Shown here in pieces: positions 11,801 to 23,800 of a DNA stretch of 64,000 bases. Both the position numbers and the translations under genes were made by a program. Every line of letters starts with the position of its first letter. Position 1 is the first letter of the stretch. The notes beneath the pieces are model-generated. The model saw only the letters and a list, made by a program, of their open reading frames with translations. It had not been told where the DNA came from and ran no database searches. Location of the stretch: the NCBI RefSeq assembly GCF_030816915.1, contig NZ_JAUSYN010000002.1, forward strand, positions 6,709,501 through 6,773,500. Reading direction: 5' to 3'. This DNA comes from Streptomyces sp. B3I8 (GTDB taxonomy: Bacteria; Actinomycetota; Actinomycetes; Streptomycetales; Streptomycetaceae).

Positions 11801-14800
11801 CGCCCGGCGAAGGGCGAGATCCCGCGGTCCGACCGCTCCCGGCCGTCGGTGCCGGTGGTCGCAGCCGTGCCGGTGGTCGCAGCCGTGCCGGTGGCCGCCG
11901 CGGTTCCGGTGGTGGCCGCGGTTCCGGTGGTGGTCACCGGGAGGATCGGACCGGTCCCCGTGTCCGTGGCCGTTCCCGACGTGCCCGCGTCGGCGGCCGC
12001 CCGGATCCGGTCGCGCAGCTCGGCGGCGGCCCGCCGGAACGCCGCGTCGATGGCGGCACCGCCGCGCACGGTGTCGAACAGCGCGTCGTCCGGCACCCGC
12101 ACCAGCTCCGGGAGCGGATTGCCGGCGGCGTCGGTCCCCTCCAGCCGGGCCAGGTCCGTCGCGTTGGGCCGGCGCGGCGCCCCGTCCCTCGGCGTGGGGT
12201 CCGGCGCCGGCGCCGGCGCGGGCGTGGACGAGGCCGGGCTCGTACGGCCGTGCGGCACGGCGAGCCACATCGAACCCGCGACGGTCGGCGCCACCGGCGC
12301 GGCCGGGGTGCCCGGGGCGCCGGCCGGTGCGGGGGCCGCCTCCCGGTTCGCCTCCTGCCCGAACCGCACGGTGGGCTCGTCCCCGTCGTCCGCGAACAGG
12401 TCGAGGGCGAGCTGTACGGGGACCTCGAACTTGTGACTGTCCTGCCCGGTGCCGATGTAGAACTGGTCGTGCCCGGTGGCGCCGCCCACGGTGTCCCCGT
12501 GGGTGACCTGGTGACCGTACTGGTAGTCGGCGCCGAAGCCGATCCCGCCCCAGTCGCCCAGCGGCCCGCTCACACTGCCCATCGGTCCGAGCGCGCCGCC
12601 GTAGGACTCGCCGAGCTGCTCGCTGTCGCCGCCCGACGCCTGCGCCAGCCCCATGACCTGGATGCCCGGCAGGACACGGCGGTGGACGCTGGCGCGCGAG
12701 GTGTCCCGCACCGCGCTGAGCCGCAGCTTCACCCGGCGGACGCCGGTGTCGGTGTCGTCGGGCACCTCGAAGAAGACGGGGTGCCCGCCGTCCACCATGG
12801 AGTCGGACGCCGCGCGCAGTCCGACGCGGGTACGGGCCTCACGCAGCCTGCGCAGGTTGTTGAGCTGGGCGTGCAGCCGTATCTGGTGCTCCGGCTCGTG
12901 GTTGCGCACCGCCGCCTTCAGCTTCGCGCCGAGCCCGGTGGCGGGGGCCGGCGGCAGGAAACCCTCCTGGCGCAGCCAGTCCTCCGCGCGGCGGTAGAGG
13001 TCGTCCGTGCCGGTGACGTCGAGCGGGGCCGCGCCCAGTCCGATGCCGTCCAGGTTCTCCAACGAGTCGGGCAGCCGCCGCACCTCGTCGGGGGCGGGGA
13101 CCCGGCCGGCCGCGTCGGCGGCACTGAGCACCCGCAGGTCCATGCCGTGGGTGCGGCGCAGCACCGGGGCGGCCGTCTCGGTGCCGTCGGCCCGGATGAG
13201 GGTGATGTGGTGGTCGACGGCGGCGGGGGCGAGCAGGTGACTGCGGTTGGTGCGGATCGCGTGCATGGTGCCGGAGGACTGGCCGGCGCCGAAGGTGTTG
13301 GTGACGGTCGCCTGCGCCTGCCCGCGTCCGCCCAGGCTGCCTCCCACGGTCTCGGAGGCGTCGGGGTGGCCCGGCTCGTGGTCGCCGGTCAGGGCCGCGG
13401 CCGCGTTGCCGCTGAACCCGATGCCGCTCGTGTACTTCGAGGACAGGTCCACCTTCGAGTGGTTGACGACGTGGCTCTCGAGGTTGATGCCCCCCGCGAT
13501 GCTCTGCCGCTGCGCCGGACCCACCACGGGCACGCTGGTGAAGCGCACCATGCCCACCACGGTGCCGTCCCCGTCGACGAGGACGGGCGAGTGGAGACCG
13601 CCCTCGAGCTGCATGGGCAGCGTGCCGCGCAGGACCTGCTCGGAGAGGAAGTCGGAGAGCTGACCGGCGGCGGTGTCGTCGAGATCGGCCCGGAAGGACT
13701 GGTGCGCGTGCTCGAAGAGGGCCCGCGGGTCGATGACCGAGTCCACGCCGTAGAGCGGCAGGTCACGCGGGTCCGCGGGCGCGGGCAGGCTGCCGGCGGC
13801 GGGGTCCGCGGTGGTGAGGTGGCGCGGGAACCAGATGGTGAGGGGACCGTGGGTGCGCGGGGCGCTCCAGCCGTCGGAGGCCGCGGTCGTCGCGGCCGTG
13901 CCGCCGGTGGTCGTCCCGGCTGCGGGGGCGCCGACGGCGGGGGCGTCGCGGCGCACCCGCCAGTGCGTGGTGAACTCCACCGGGTCCGAGGGCTCGTTGG
14001 AGCGCTGGGCGGACGTGGTCTGCACGGCGTGCGTGACCGTGACGGAGTCGCTCGCCTGGTTGTGCGTGAGCGTGGCCGTCGCCGAACCGTCCACCGCCCG
14101 CACCGGCGTCGGGGCACCGAGCGGCCAGGACCCGGTCCAGGGCACCTGGAAGGTGCGGTACGTCCCGGACGGCTGCCCGGAGAAGGTCTCGCGCGTGCCG
14201 AACCCGCGCCGCTCCACGTGCTTGTCGGGATCGCGGGTGTCGAACCTGCCCTGCCGCAGCGAGGGGCGCGGCTCGGAGAGCGTGAGCTGGACGTCCACGG
14301 TGTGGTCGCGTCCGTCGACGCGGATGACGACCCGGTGGCCGCCGGCGCTGCGCACGTAGGCCAGGTTTCGCGCGAGGTCGGCACCACCGAGCCGGTCCTC
14401 GACCTGTTCCCGCACGTCCGTGGGCGGGTTGTCCGCGTCGACCCCCAGTTCCGCGTAGACCTGCCGGTGCAGTCCGTCCAGTACCTCGCCGGAGAAGGGC
14501 TGGATCTGCACGAGGCCGACGGTGCCGTCGGGCAGCGCGCCGTAGTCGCGCACATAACTCGACGCGGGCGCCTCGGGGTCGGGCGGTGGGGTGGTGGGTG
14601 CGTGGGAGGTGGGCCAGGTGGGGGGTTGGGTGGCGGGGTGGGGGGTGGTGTCGGGGTTGGTGGTGGGGGTGTTGGTGTTGTGTGCGGTGTGGTCGTGGAG
14701 GGGGGTTTGGGTGGCTTGGGTGACTTTTTCGATGGTGTCGAGGTAGCGGTGGGGGATGTCGAAGGGGGTGGTGGTGTCGGTGGTGGCCATGAGGCCGGTG

Positions 14801-17800
14801 GTGTGGACGGCGGTGGAGTGGGGGTGGTTGCGGAAGAGGAAGTCGTTGTCGCGTTGTTCGTCGGGCAGGCCGAGGTAGTGGAGGAGTTCGTGGAGGAGGT
14901 CGGCGTCGCTGTGGTGGAGGTCGAGGTGGCGTTGGTTGGCGCGGGTGGGGTGGGGGGTGTTGGTGAGGTTGATGGTTTCGGGGTGGGTGGGGTCGTTGTG
15001 GAGGTTGACGGTGAGGTGGAACTGGTCGCCTGAGGTGGGTAGTGCGAGGCCGTTGTTGAGGTGGGTGTCGGCGAGGTGGGTGAGGCGTTCGGCCAGGGTG
15101 GTGCGTTGTTGGTCGGTGAGTCCGGTGGTGGGGAGGTTGAGGGTGTAGTTGCGGATCCATTGGCCGTCGGGTGCCTGGATGCGGCGGATGTCGGCGCGGA
15201 TGAGGGTGGTGGCGCCGGAGAGTTTGCCTGGTTCGGGTGGGTTGGCGGTGGGGTCGGTGTGGGGGTCGAAGCGTTCGGTGTGGAGGGTGGCGTGGGGTGC
15301 GTGGGGGCGTAGGTGGTGCCAGGTGTGTGTGGGTGCGGGGTTGGGGTGGCGGGGTGCGGGGCGTTCGTCGCGGGTGGTGGGTGCGGGGCGGTGGCGTCCG
15401 TCGGGCTGCGTGCTGGGGGTGTCGCCCGCGTGCCGCGGCGCACTCGACGTCGGAGCGGCAGGCGCCACCGGCCGCCTGGTGAGCGGGGTTGCCGTGCTGG
15501 CGCTGAAGTGGTTCAGACCCGTGTAGTAGACCTCCACCGCGCGGTCGGACGTGGGTGAGCCGATGCGGACGACGACGGCGGGACGACCCTCGGGGCCGTC
15601 CGGCACGAGCAGATCCACCGTCAGGTCCAGGGTGTCCGCCAGCAGCGGCAGGAACATCTCGCCCATACCGCTGTCCCACGCCGTGGACCAGTTCCGTACC
15701 GCCACCAGCGCCTGGGCGTACTCCTCGGCGGTGAACGGCATGACGCTGTCGGCGTAGCCGTGGCCGAGCACCAGGCGGAGGCCAGCGTGGGACAGGTCCT
15801 CCAGCGCGGGTAGCCGGCCGGTGTCCCGCAGGTGGTCGAACGCCTCCCGGACGCCCGGGTCCGCGGGGACGGGCAGGCCGTCCTCCCGCAGTGCGGCCCG
15901 GTAGCGCGGGAGCACGTCGTGGAGCTGGTCGGGCGACGTCACCCGGTCGATGCCGTACTGCCGCAGCAGGTCGAGGAGCTCCTGCCGGTCCATCGTGCTC
16001 GTCCGCCCGTCGAACCACGGGATCAGGCTGCGCCGGGCCTGGCCCACCACGCTGTACGGCAGCGGCCGCCCGCCCCGGCGCGCTTCGAGGAGTCGGGCCT
16101 CGGCCAGCGCGCGCAGGCTCTCGGCGGCGATCGCCAGATGGCGCCGGTTCGGGGTCACCGGGGACCCGGTCGTGGCCCGCGCCTCCTCGACGAGCGCGGC
16201 GCGCACGTCGTCCGGCCGGCCCAGCCAGGCATGGGTGGTCGGCGCCTGGCTCCTGAGCCCCGGCAGCAGGTCGCGGGCCCGGGCGGGGGCGGTGCCGAGG
16301 AAGGTGTAGAGCAGGCACAGGCCGTTGCCAGGGGTCTCCACCGGGTGGCCGTGCGAGTCCCGCACGGGGAAGGGAGCGGGAGCGGGAGCGGGGGGCTCGG
16401 GCGTGAGGGGCGTCGGCGCGGTGACGGGGTCGCCGCCGCGGGCCTCCCGACCCTTGCCCTTGTCCCGGTCGGCGCCCTTGTCCCCCTGCTCCTTGTCCTC
16501 CTGCCCGTTGTCCTGGTCCTGCCCCTTGTCCGGGCCTTGGTCCTGCCCCCTGTCCGGGCCCTTGTCCTCGCCGTCGTCCTCGGTCTTCGGCTGCTCGACG
16601 GACGGCGGGTCCGGCACCGTGATCACGGTGCCCGTGTCGGACGGGTCCCCGCTCTCCGTGAGGTCCGGCGCGACGGAGTCCCGGTCGCTGTCGGAGCTGT
16701 CGTCGGGGGCCGTGTCCACCGGCGCCGGGATGTTGCCGGTGGAGGGCGCCGCCGCACGGGGCACCCCGGCGCCCGGCCAGCGCGGGGCGGTCGTGGCGAG
16801 CGTCGCGCGCGACGTGGGCAGGGCCGAGGGGCCGGCGGCCAGGACCGGCGCGGCCGCTCCGGGCAGGACGTTCCGCGCCCGGTCCTGCCGGTCGGCGGCG
16901 TCGTCGCGCCGCTTGAGCACGTCGTCGAGATCGGAGTCGATGTGGGTGAGCCGCTGCCGCGCCCGGTCGTGGGATTCCTGCCTGTCGTCCCGGACCAGGG
17001 CCGCATCGTCGGCCTTCCGGCGGGCTTCGCCCGCATCGGCGCGCAGGCCCTCGGCGATGGACCGAACACCGGGGAGCCGCGTTCCGGCCTCGTCCAGCGC
17101 CGACCCGTCGCGGGTCAGGGCGTCCTCGGCGTCCCGCAGGGACGCGGTGTCCCGCGTCAGCCGGCCGCGGAGGTCGCCGAGCGCGTCGGTCAGCCGCCCC
17201 GCCTCGGCCGTGGCCTCCTCGATCTGCCGGGCGAGCCGCGGGTCGACGGCGGGCGCGGGGACGGGGACGGTGGCGGTGTCCGCCGTGTCCGCCGTGTCCG
17301 CCGCGGTCGTCGTGTCCCCCGGGTCCGTGGACGCCCCGGTGTCCGGCCCCTCGGTGCCGAGCGAGCCGTGGGTGCCGTCCGAACCCTCCGTGCCGCCCGG
17401 TCCGTTCGTCGCCCGGTCCTGAAGTGCCGTGAGGTGCTGCCGTGCGGCCTCCAGTTCGCCGCCCAGCCGGGCCTCCTGGCGTCGGCCGTCGGCGATGGCC
17501 TCGGTGAGCGGAGGAATCGAGTCCCGGGTTTTCGCGACGGCCGAGGTCAGGGCGTCGATGCGGCCCGTCAGGTCGCGCAGGCGCTGCTCCGCCCCGTCGG
17601 CCGCCAGCTCGGCGTCGGTGGCCGCCCGGTCCGCCAGGTCGGCCGCGTCCCGCGCCGCGTTCAGCGCGTTCGTCTCCAGCGTCAGCGTGTCGGCCGCGTC
17701 CCGCCGCAGGTCCCGCAGGTCGCGTTCGTCGATGAGCGCCTGGTCGTGGTCGGACGCGGCCCGGTCGAACGAGGAGGCCACGTCCTCGAAGTCCGCCCAC

Positions 17801-20800
17801 GCCCGGTCCAGCGCGGGATCGGCCGTGACGCCGTCCGTGCCCGTGCCGTCCGGCGCTGTGCCGTCCGTGCCCGTCGTCGTGGCAGGAGGGGGAACGAGCC
17901 GGCCGTCGGGGTCGAAGGACCAGACGCGCAGCCCCTCCGGGCCCCGCGTGACCAGCTCGACCGGGTGCCCGGTGCCCCGCGCCGCCCGGGAGGCGCCGTA
18001 CAGCGCGAGCGCCAGCCGGGAGCCGTCCGGGTCGGTGCCGGTCGCCACCCAGAGCTGGTGGCCCCGCTCCGTGGGGTCCAGACCCGCGACGAGCGCAGCC
18101 GGGATCTCCCGCACCGGTACGGACGCCCACTGGTCGGCCGGGTACGACGTCTGCGAGCCCAGCAGCGCCGGCATGTCGTACACCTGGGGGACGGGCCGCG
18201 GCGGGGTGATCCCGTGGCCGAGCGCGTCGCGTTCCTCGATGCGGGCGGTGGCGGTGCCGGTGACATGCCGTACGCCCTCGGGCCCGGAGACCTCGATGTG
18301 CACGTCGGTGCGCACCTCGTAGCTGCGCGTGCCGCGGCCCCCGGCGGGCAGGCTGGTGCTGCCGGTCTTGAGCCAGTCACGGCGGACGCCGGACACGTTG
18401 CTGCCGAAGCCCGGTGCGTCGGGGGGCCGTTGCAGCACCGGCGGGGTGGCGCCGACCAGGTTGTGATCGGGATCGTCGGCGCTCAGCACGAACGGCAGCG
18501 ACACCCCGGTGGTGGTGTCTCCGCCGGAGACCGAACCGCGGCTGTCCGCGTTGATCCGTACCCGGTCCACGGTCACGTCGCCGCCGTCGGTGACCGCCCT
18601 GGGCCGGTACAGCGACACCGTCAGGGTGGGACGGTCGCCCGGCGCTCCCTGCAGCGGGAACGCCCCCGGCATGGCCGGAAGCATCCCGCCGACCAGGCGC
18701 GGGTTGTCCAGGGACACCGAACCGGCCTGGATCATCTCGCCCAGCCGTACCGACGCGTTCTCCTCCGAGGCGGAGGCAGGCTGGGAACGCCAGCCGCTGC
18801 CCGTGGCCGGGGCCGCCTCGTCGAGGGCCGTGTACAGCTGGTCCCAGGCGTCGAAGCCGTACACCGGGACGCCGCCGGTGGGATGGAACAGCTCCTCCTC
18901 GCGGAACTGGGGCACGTCCCCCTGTGTGTGCCGGGGATCGGCCGAGGACACCGAGGGCGCCACCGGCGGCCGGGTGTCGACGCCGACGGGTGCCGCCGCC
19001 TCGCTGCCGGTGAAGCGCAGGCTCACATGGGCGGGCACCCGGGCCCGGCCGCCGAGGGCACCGGTGAGGGTGCGGCCGATCCAGCTCCGGGTCGACGCGT
19101 CGGTGTCCTCCCACGCGAGCATGCCGCGCTGGACCAGCGCGCCCAGCACGTTGGGCGGCCAGTCCGTGACCATGGAGGTGCGCACCGTGGCGACGAACTC
19201 GTAGTCCAGGCCGTCGAAGTCGGCCGCGCTGTCGGTGCGCAGCCAGAACCGGTCCTCCGCGGTGTGACCGCGCTTGCCGACCTTGCTGGTGGAGGACACC
19301 ACGTGGACCGAGGGGCCGGCCCGGTCGGTGCGCTCGTCCTGGTGGGGCCGGGAGAAACGGGCCATCGGATTGAACGTGTACCGGTGCTGCCGGCTCACCG
19401 AGTCCGAGGTGGAGGTGCCGGCCGCCGTGTGCGAACCCCACTGCTCCATACCGGTCTTGTCGCTCTTCACCGCGGTGCCCCGCGCCGCGCGCCGCTGGGC
19501 GTCGGTGGACGTCGGACGCGCCGACAGCGTCACCTCGACCAGGGCCGCCCCGCCGAACCGGTGGTGCCGGAAGACGAACCGGGTCTGCCCGTCGCCGCGC
19601 CCGATCAGCGCCCGCCTGCCGGACACGCCGGTGTGGTCGGCGAGCAGGGTGGCCACGCCGGGCAGGTAGGAGGCGTGGCCCGGAGTGGTGATGCCGGGCG
19701 CGTAACGCTCCACCAACGTCCGCACCTCGTCGTGCAGCCGCCCGCGCTGCGGCACGGGCGTCGGCTGCGGACCGAGCTCGGTGACCGCGGTGACCGAGGC
19801 CAGGCCGAGCTGGCCGTCCCTGATGTACCGGCTGGGCAGCGGCGGGTGCTCGGCGGCGGCGGGCGCCTCCTGCGGGGGCAGCCCCTCCACGCCCGCCATC
19901 CACTGCCGCTCGCGCCGCAGCTGACTGTCGGACATCAGGAACTGCAGCCCGCGCGGCACGTCCACGGCGACCGTGGCCTCCCCGGAGGGGCCGAGACCGA
20001 AGGCGTTGGCGAAGACGTTGCGGTTCCCGGAGCGGAAGGTGACCAGATGGGTGACGTCCGCCGTGACCCGGTGCTGGCCACCCGCCTCGGTGGGCACCCG
20101 GTTGGTGACGGTCGTGGAGGTGAGCGTCTGGGACTTGTCGGTCTTGCGCTCGTACTGGTAGCGCCCGGAGGGGCTGAAGCGGGACGGCCGGTCCGCGTCG
20201 GAGCCCGTGGGCTGCGCGGTCGAGGAGCCACCGTCCGCACCCGGGCTCGGACTGGTGAAATACTCCCCGCCGTCCGGCCCGGGGGCGGTACTCGGCAGGT
20301 TGTTCTGGGTGAACGTGCCGCTCAGACCGAACTGGTGGCCCTTGCTCAGCCCCTTGGACTGCTGCGCCGAGTCGCTCGACGAGACGCCGGTCTCCAGGTA
20401 CTGGTTGATGCTGTGCGTCAGCCGGGGCGTGTGCGCGATCGACTGGACCTCCACGGAGAACTGCCCGTCGGAGCCGAGCCCCGGCAGCGTCAGCCCCTCC
20501 ACGACGTAGGTTCCGCCGAACATCTGCGGCCCGCGGGCGACCAGTGACGTGGGGGAGAGGGCCGTCGTACGGGACTCGGCCGCCACGGTGGTGGTGTCGG
20601 TGGGCGCGCTGCCCGTCAGTGAGGTGGTGACGAAGTTGCTGAACCGGCCGAAGAACCGGGAGACCACCTGGGGCACCCACCCCGCTGCGGGAGTCGGAGC
20701 AGGCGCCGGAACCGGGGCGGTGCCGTCGGTGGCCGACGCGGGGGCGGACGTGGGCGTGGAAGTGGATGCGGGCGTGGGCGCGGTGGCCGGGGCGCCACCG

Positions 20801-23800
20801 GTGACGAACCGCTGGAAGGCGTCCTGGAAGGCCGCCGAACCGCGCGCCACGTCGATCAGGGCGTCGTCCGGAACGCGCACCACGTCCCGCCGCGGCACAC
20901 CGTGCTCGTCCACCATGCCCAGCCGGTCCCGGTCCAGCTGCGTGACCGGACGCACCGTGAACGGCTCGCCCGCCGGGGTGGGAGCCGGGGCGTCCAGGGT
21001 CCGCCCGTGCGGCACGGCCAGCCGGACGGTGCCCTGCACCCCGTGCCACTCGGGGTCGGGCCCCATCTCCAGGTCGTCGGGGGCGTGCGGCACGGGCTCC
21101 GGGGCACCGAACCTGACCACCGGCTCGGTGCCGGGACCCTGGAACAGGTCGAGCGTCAGATGGGCCGGCACCTCGAACACCTCGGTGTCCTGGTCGCCGG
21201 TGCTGATGAAGAACTGGTCGTGGCCGACCGTGGTGAGGGTGGTGTTGCCCAGCGAGGCATGCCCCGCGTACTGGTAGTCGCCGCTGCCGCCCGCCGTCCA
21301 GGTCCGCCCGAGGACGGGGAAGGACGGGCCGCCGCCGAAGCCGCCGGCCGCGCCGTAGCTGGTGCCGAGCTGCCCGTTGCCGCCGGCCGCGGACTGCGCC
21401 ACGCCCATCACCTGGATGCCGGGCAGCACCCTCGTGTGCCGGACCGGCCGGCCCGGGTCACGAGTGGCGCCCAGTACGAGCCGCACCCGGCGCCGCCCCG
21501 TCACCGAGGGGACCTCCAGGAACAGCGGGTGGCCGCCGTCCACCATGGCGTCGCTCGCCGCCCGCAGCCCGAGCTGGGAGCGCAGTTCCCGCAGCCGCCG
21601 CAGGTTGTTCAACTGCGCCTGCACCAGCGTCTCGTCGGGCAGGATCCCGCGGCGGGGGGCGTCGGACGGGGGCGGCAGGAAACCCTCGTTCCGCAGCCAG
21701 GTCTCCGCCTCGTCGAACAGCGGGTCCGCGTGGTTCACGCCGAGCGGCGCGACCGTCTGGCCGATCGACTCCAGCGAGGCCAGCTCGTGCGGCAGATGAC
21801 GGACCTCCCCCTTGCCCTCGTCCGGTACGCGCCCCACCGCGTCGACGCGGCTGAGCATCCGCAGATCGAGGCCGTGCTCCCAGGTGCCCGGGGCGTAGAC
21901 GCTCGTACTGCCGTCGGGCCGGATCAGCGTGAGGGTGTACGTGACGTCCGACTCGGTCAGCAGATGGCTGCGGTTGGTGCGCACGGCGTGCATGCCGGCC
22001 GCGAGCGAGCTGGTGCCGAACGCGTTCTGCGCCCCGAGCTGGGCACTGCCCTTCCCGGCGACGAACCCGCCCATGCTGATGGTGGCGTCCGGGTGGCCGT
22101 GCCGCGTGTCGCCGGTGAAGGCCGGGCCGACGCTTCCGGTGAAGGTGACCCCGCTGTTGAACGCGGTCTTCTGCTCGTTCCTCACCATGCTGACGAGATG
22201 GCTCTCGAGGTTGATCTTCGCGTTGATGCTCTTGGCGACCGGAGTGACCGGCGTGACGACCGCGTCGAGCCGCATCATTCCCACGGCCCGGCCGCGCTCG
22301 TCGGTGAGCACCGGCGAGTACAGCCCGCCGTCGCGCTGCATGGGCAGCGTGCCGCGCAGGACCGGCTCGGACAGGAAGTCGGCGAGCTGGGAAGCGGCGG
22401 TGGCGTCCAGCTCCGGGCCGAAGAACCGTGCCGCGCCCTCGTACAGCCGACGGGGGTGCAGCACCGAGTCGACGCCGTAGATCGGCAGGTCGTCCAGGTG
22501 CGCGGGCTCGGGAAGCACCTGCCCCGCGGGGTCGTTGTGCGCGTCCACCAGGTGCTGCGGGAACCATACGGTGAGCGGACCGTGTTGCTCCGCCTCGCCC
22601 CAGTCGCCCGCCGGGGCCACGGGCGGCGCCACCACCGGGTCGGTGCCCGGGGCGGTGTCCGGGGTGGAATCCGAACCGGGAGCAGAAACGGCATCCGGGG
22701 CGGGCGGCGGCGCGTCCACCCGCACCTGCCAGTCACCGGTGAAGTCGTAGGCCCGCGACGGCTCGTTGCTGCGCTGCGCGCTGGTGGTCTGCACGATCTG
22801 GGTGACGGTGGTGGAGCCGTCCGCCTGGTTGTGGGTCAGCGTCGCGCCCAGCGACAGGTCGATCGAACGGACCGGACCCGCGCGCTCGATCGGCACCGCG
22901 CCGGACCACGGCACCGGAAGGGTCGAGAACGTGCCGGACGGCTGCGTCGAGACGATCTCCCGGGTGCCCTGTCCGCGCCGCTCCACATGCTTGTCGGGGT
23001 CACTGGGGTTCAGGGTGCCCTGCCGCGCCGAGGGCCGCATGGCGTCGAGCGCCAGCCGCACGTCGACGGTCCGGTCGGCACCGTCGACGCGCAGGGTGAT
23101 CCGGTGGCCGCCGCCGCTGCGCAGGTACGGCAGATGCCGCGCCATCTCCCGCGCCGACAGCACGTCCTGGAGCTGGGCCAGCACGGGGTCGCCGTCGGCC
23201 GGGGTCGGCCTGCCCAGCGCGGCGAGCACCTGGCGGTGCACGCCGTCGACCACCTCGGGCGAGATCGGCTCCACGTACACCAGACCCACCTGGCCGTCGT
23301 GACGCCGCCCGTACTCGCCGAGGTAGGACCGGCGCGGCCCGCGGTCCGGCCGCGGAACGGGCGTGGTGTCGCCCTCGGGGGACGTGACCGTGAGCGTCGG
23401 CACGGGCGGCGGGGCGGTCTCGCCCTCGGGCGGTGGGACGGTCTCGCCTTCGGGCGGCGGTGGGGCGACGCCGTCGTCCGACGGGGCGGGGGCGCCGTCC
23501 GAGGCATCCGGAGCCGCGGTGAGGCCGCCACCGGACGTGCCGACGACCGGAACCTGCGTCGGGGACGCGGTGCCGAACGCGTCGGGCAGGCCGGAGTTGG
23601 TCGGCGGCGGAGCGGCCGGTGCCGCCGCCGGGGGCCCCGGTGCGAGCCAGAAGCCGGGGGACGTGGCGACGAAGTCGGAGACGGCCGTGGTGCCGGGGGT
23701 GCCGAAGACGCCGGTCAGTGAATAGGACCCCGCGTTCGCGAACCGACCCATCTCGACGGTGCCCCTGGGCGCCCACACGGTCCGCCCGGTGGCGAGGGCG

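Larger units (their letters stand above)
5875..14583 (-). repeat. Tandem unit D2 of the giant protein (about 2,900 residues)
   Basis: Residues 7189-10091. It opens with [19 protein letters not shown] and has the same order as D1: beta-rich part, Ala/Arg-rich coiled coil (about 9043-9366), OTU-like domain (Cys 9492, His 9769) and HExxH domain (9989). An 18-nt minisatellite at about 11851-11935 lies within it. Outside the last 870 bp it differs clearly from D1. Confidence 0.8.
14584..23340 (-). repeat. Tandem unit D1 of the giant protein (about 2,920 residues)
   Basis: Residues 4270-7188. It opens with [20 protein letters not shown] and continues for about 1,800 residues of beta-rich sequence with landmarks shared by D2 and D3, such as [24 protein letters not shown] and RRDWLK. 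A coiled-coil region follows (about 6112-6420), then an OTU-like domain (6611-6880) and a HExxH domain (7086). I do not recognise the beta-rich part. It could be adhesive, pore-forming or structural. Confidence 0.8.

Noticed and set aside
13763..18130. Minus-strand frame of 1,455 codons in another phase
   Set aside because: Same strand as the giant gene but shifted. It is Arg/His/Pro-rich and lacks the HExxH and Cys motifs that are conserved between repeats in the true frame.
10672..20547. Plus-strand open frames of about 1,450 and 1,570 codons (10672-15033 and 15832-20547)
   Set aside because: Antisense shadows of the giant gene: no plausible composition, no domains, no ribosome binding sites.
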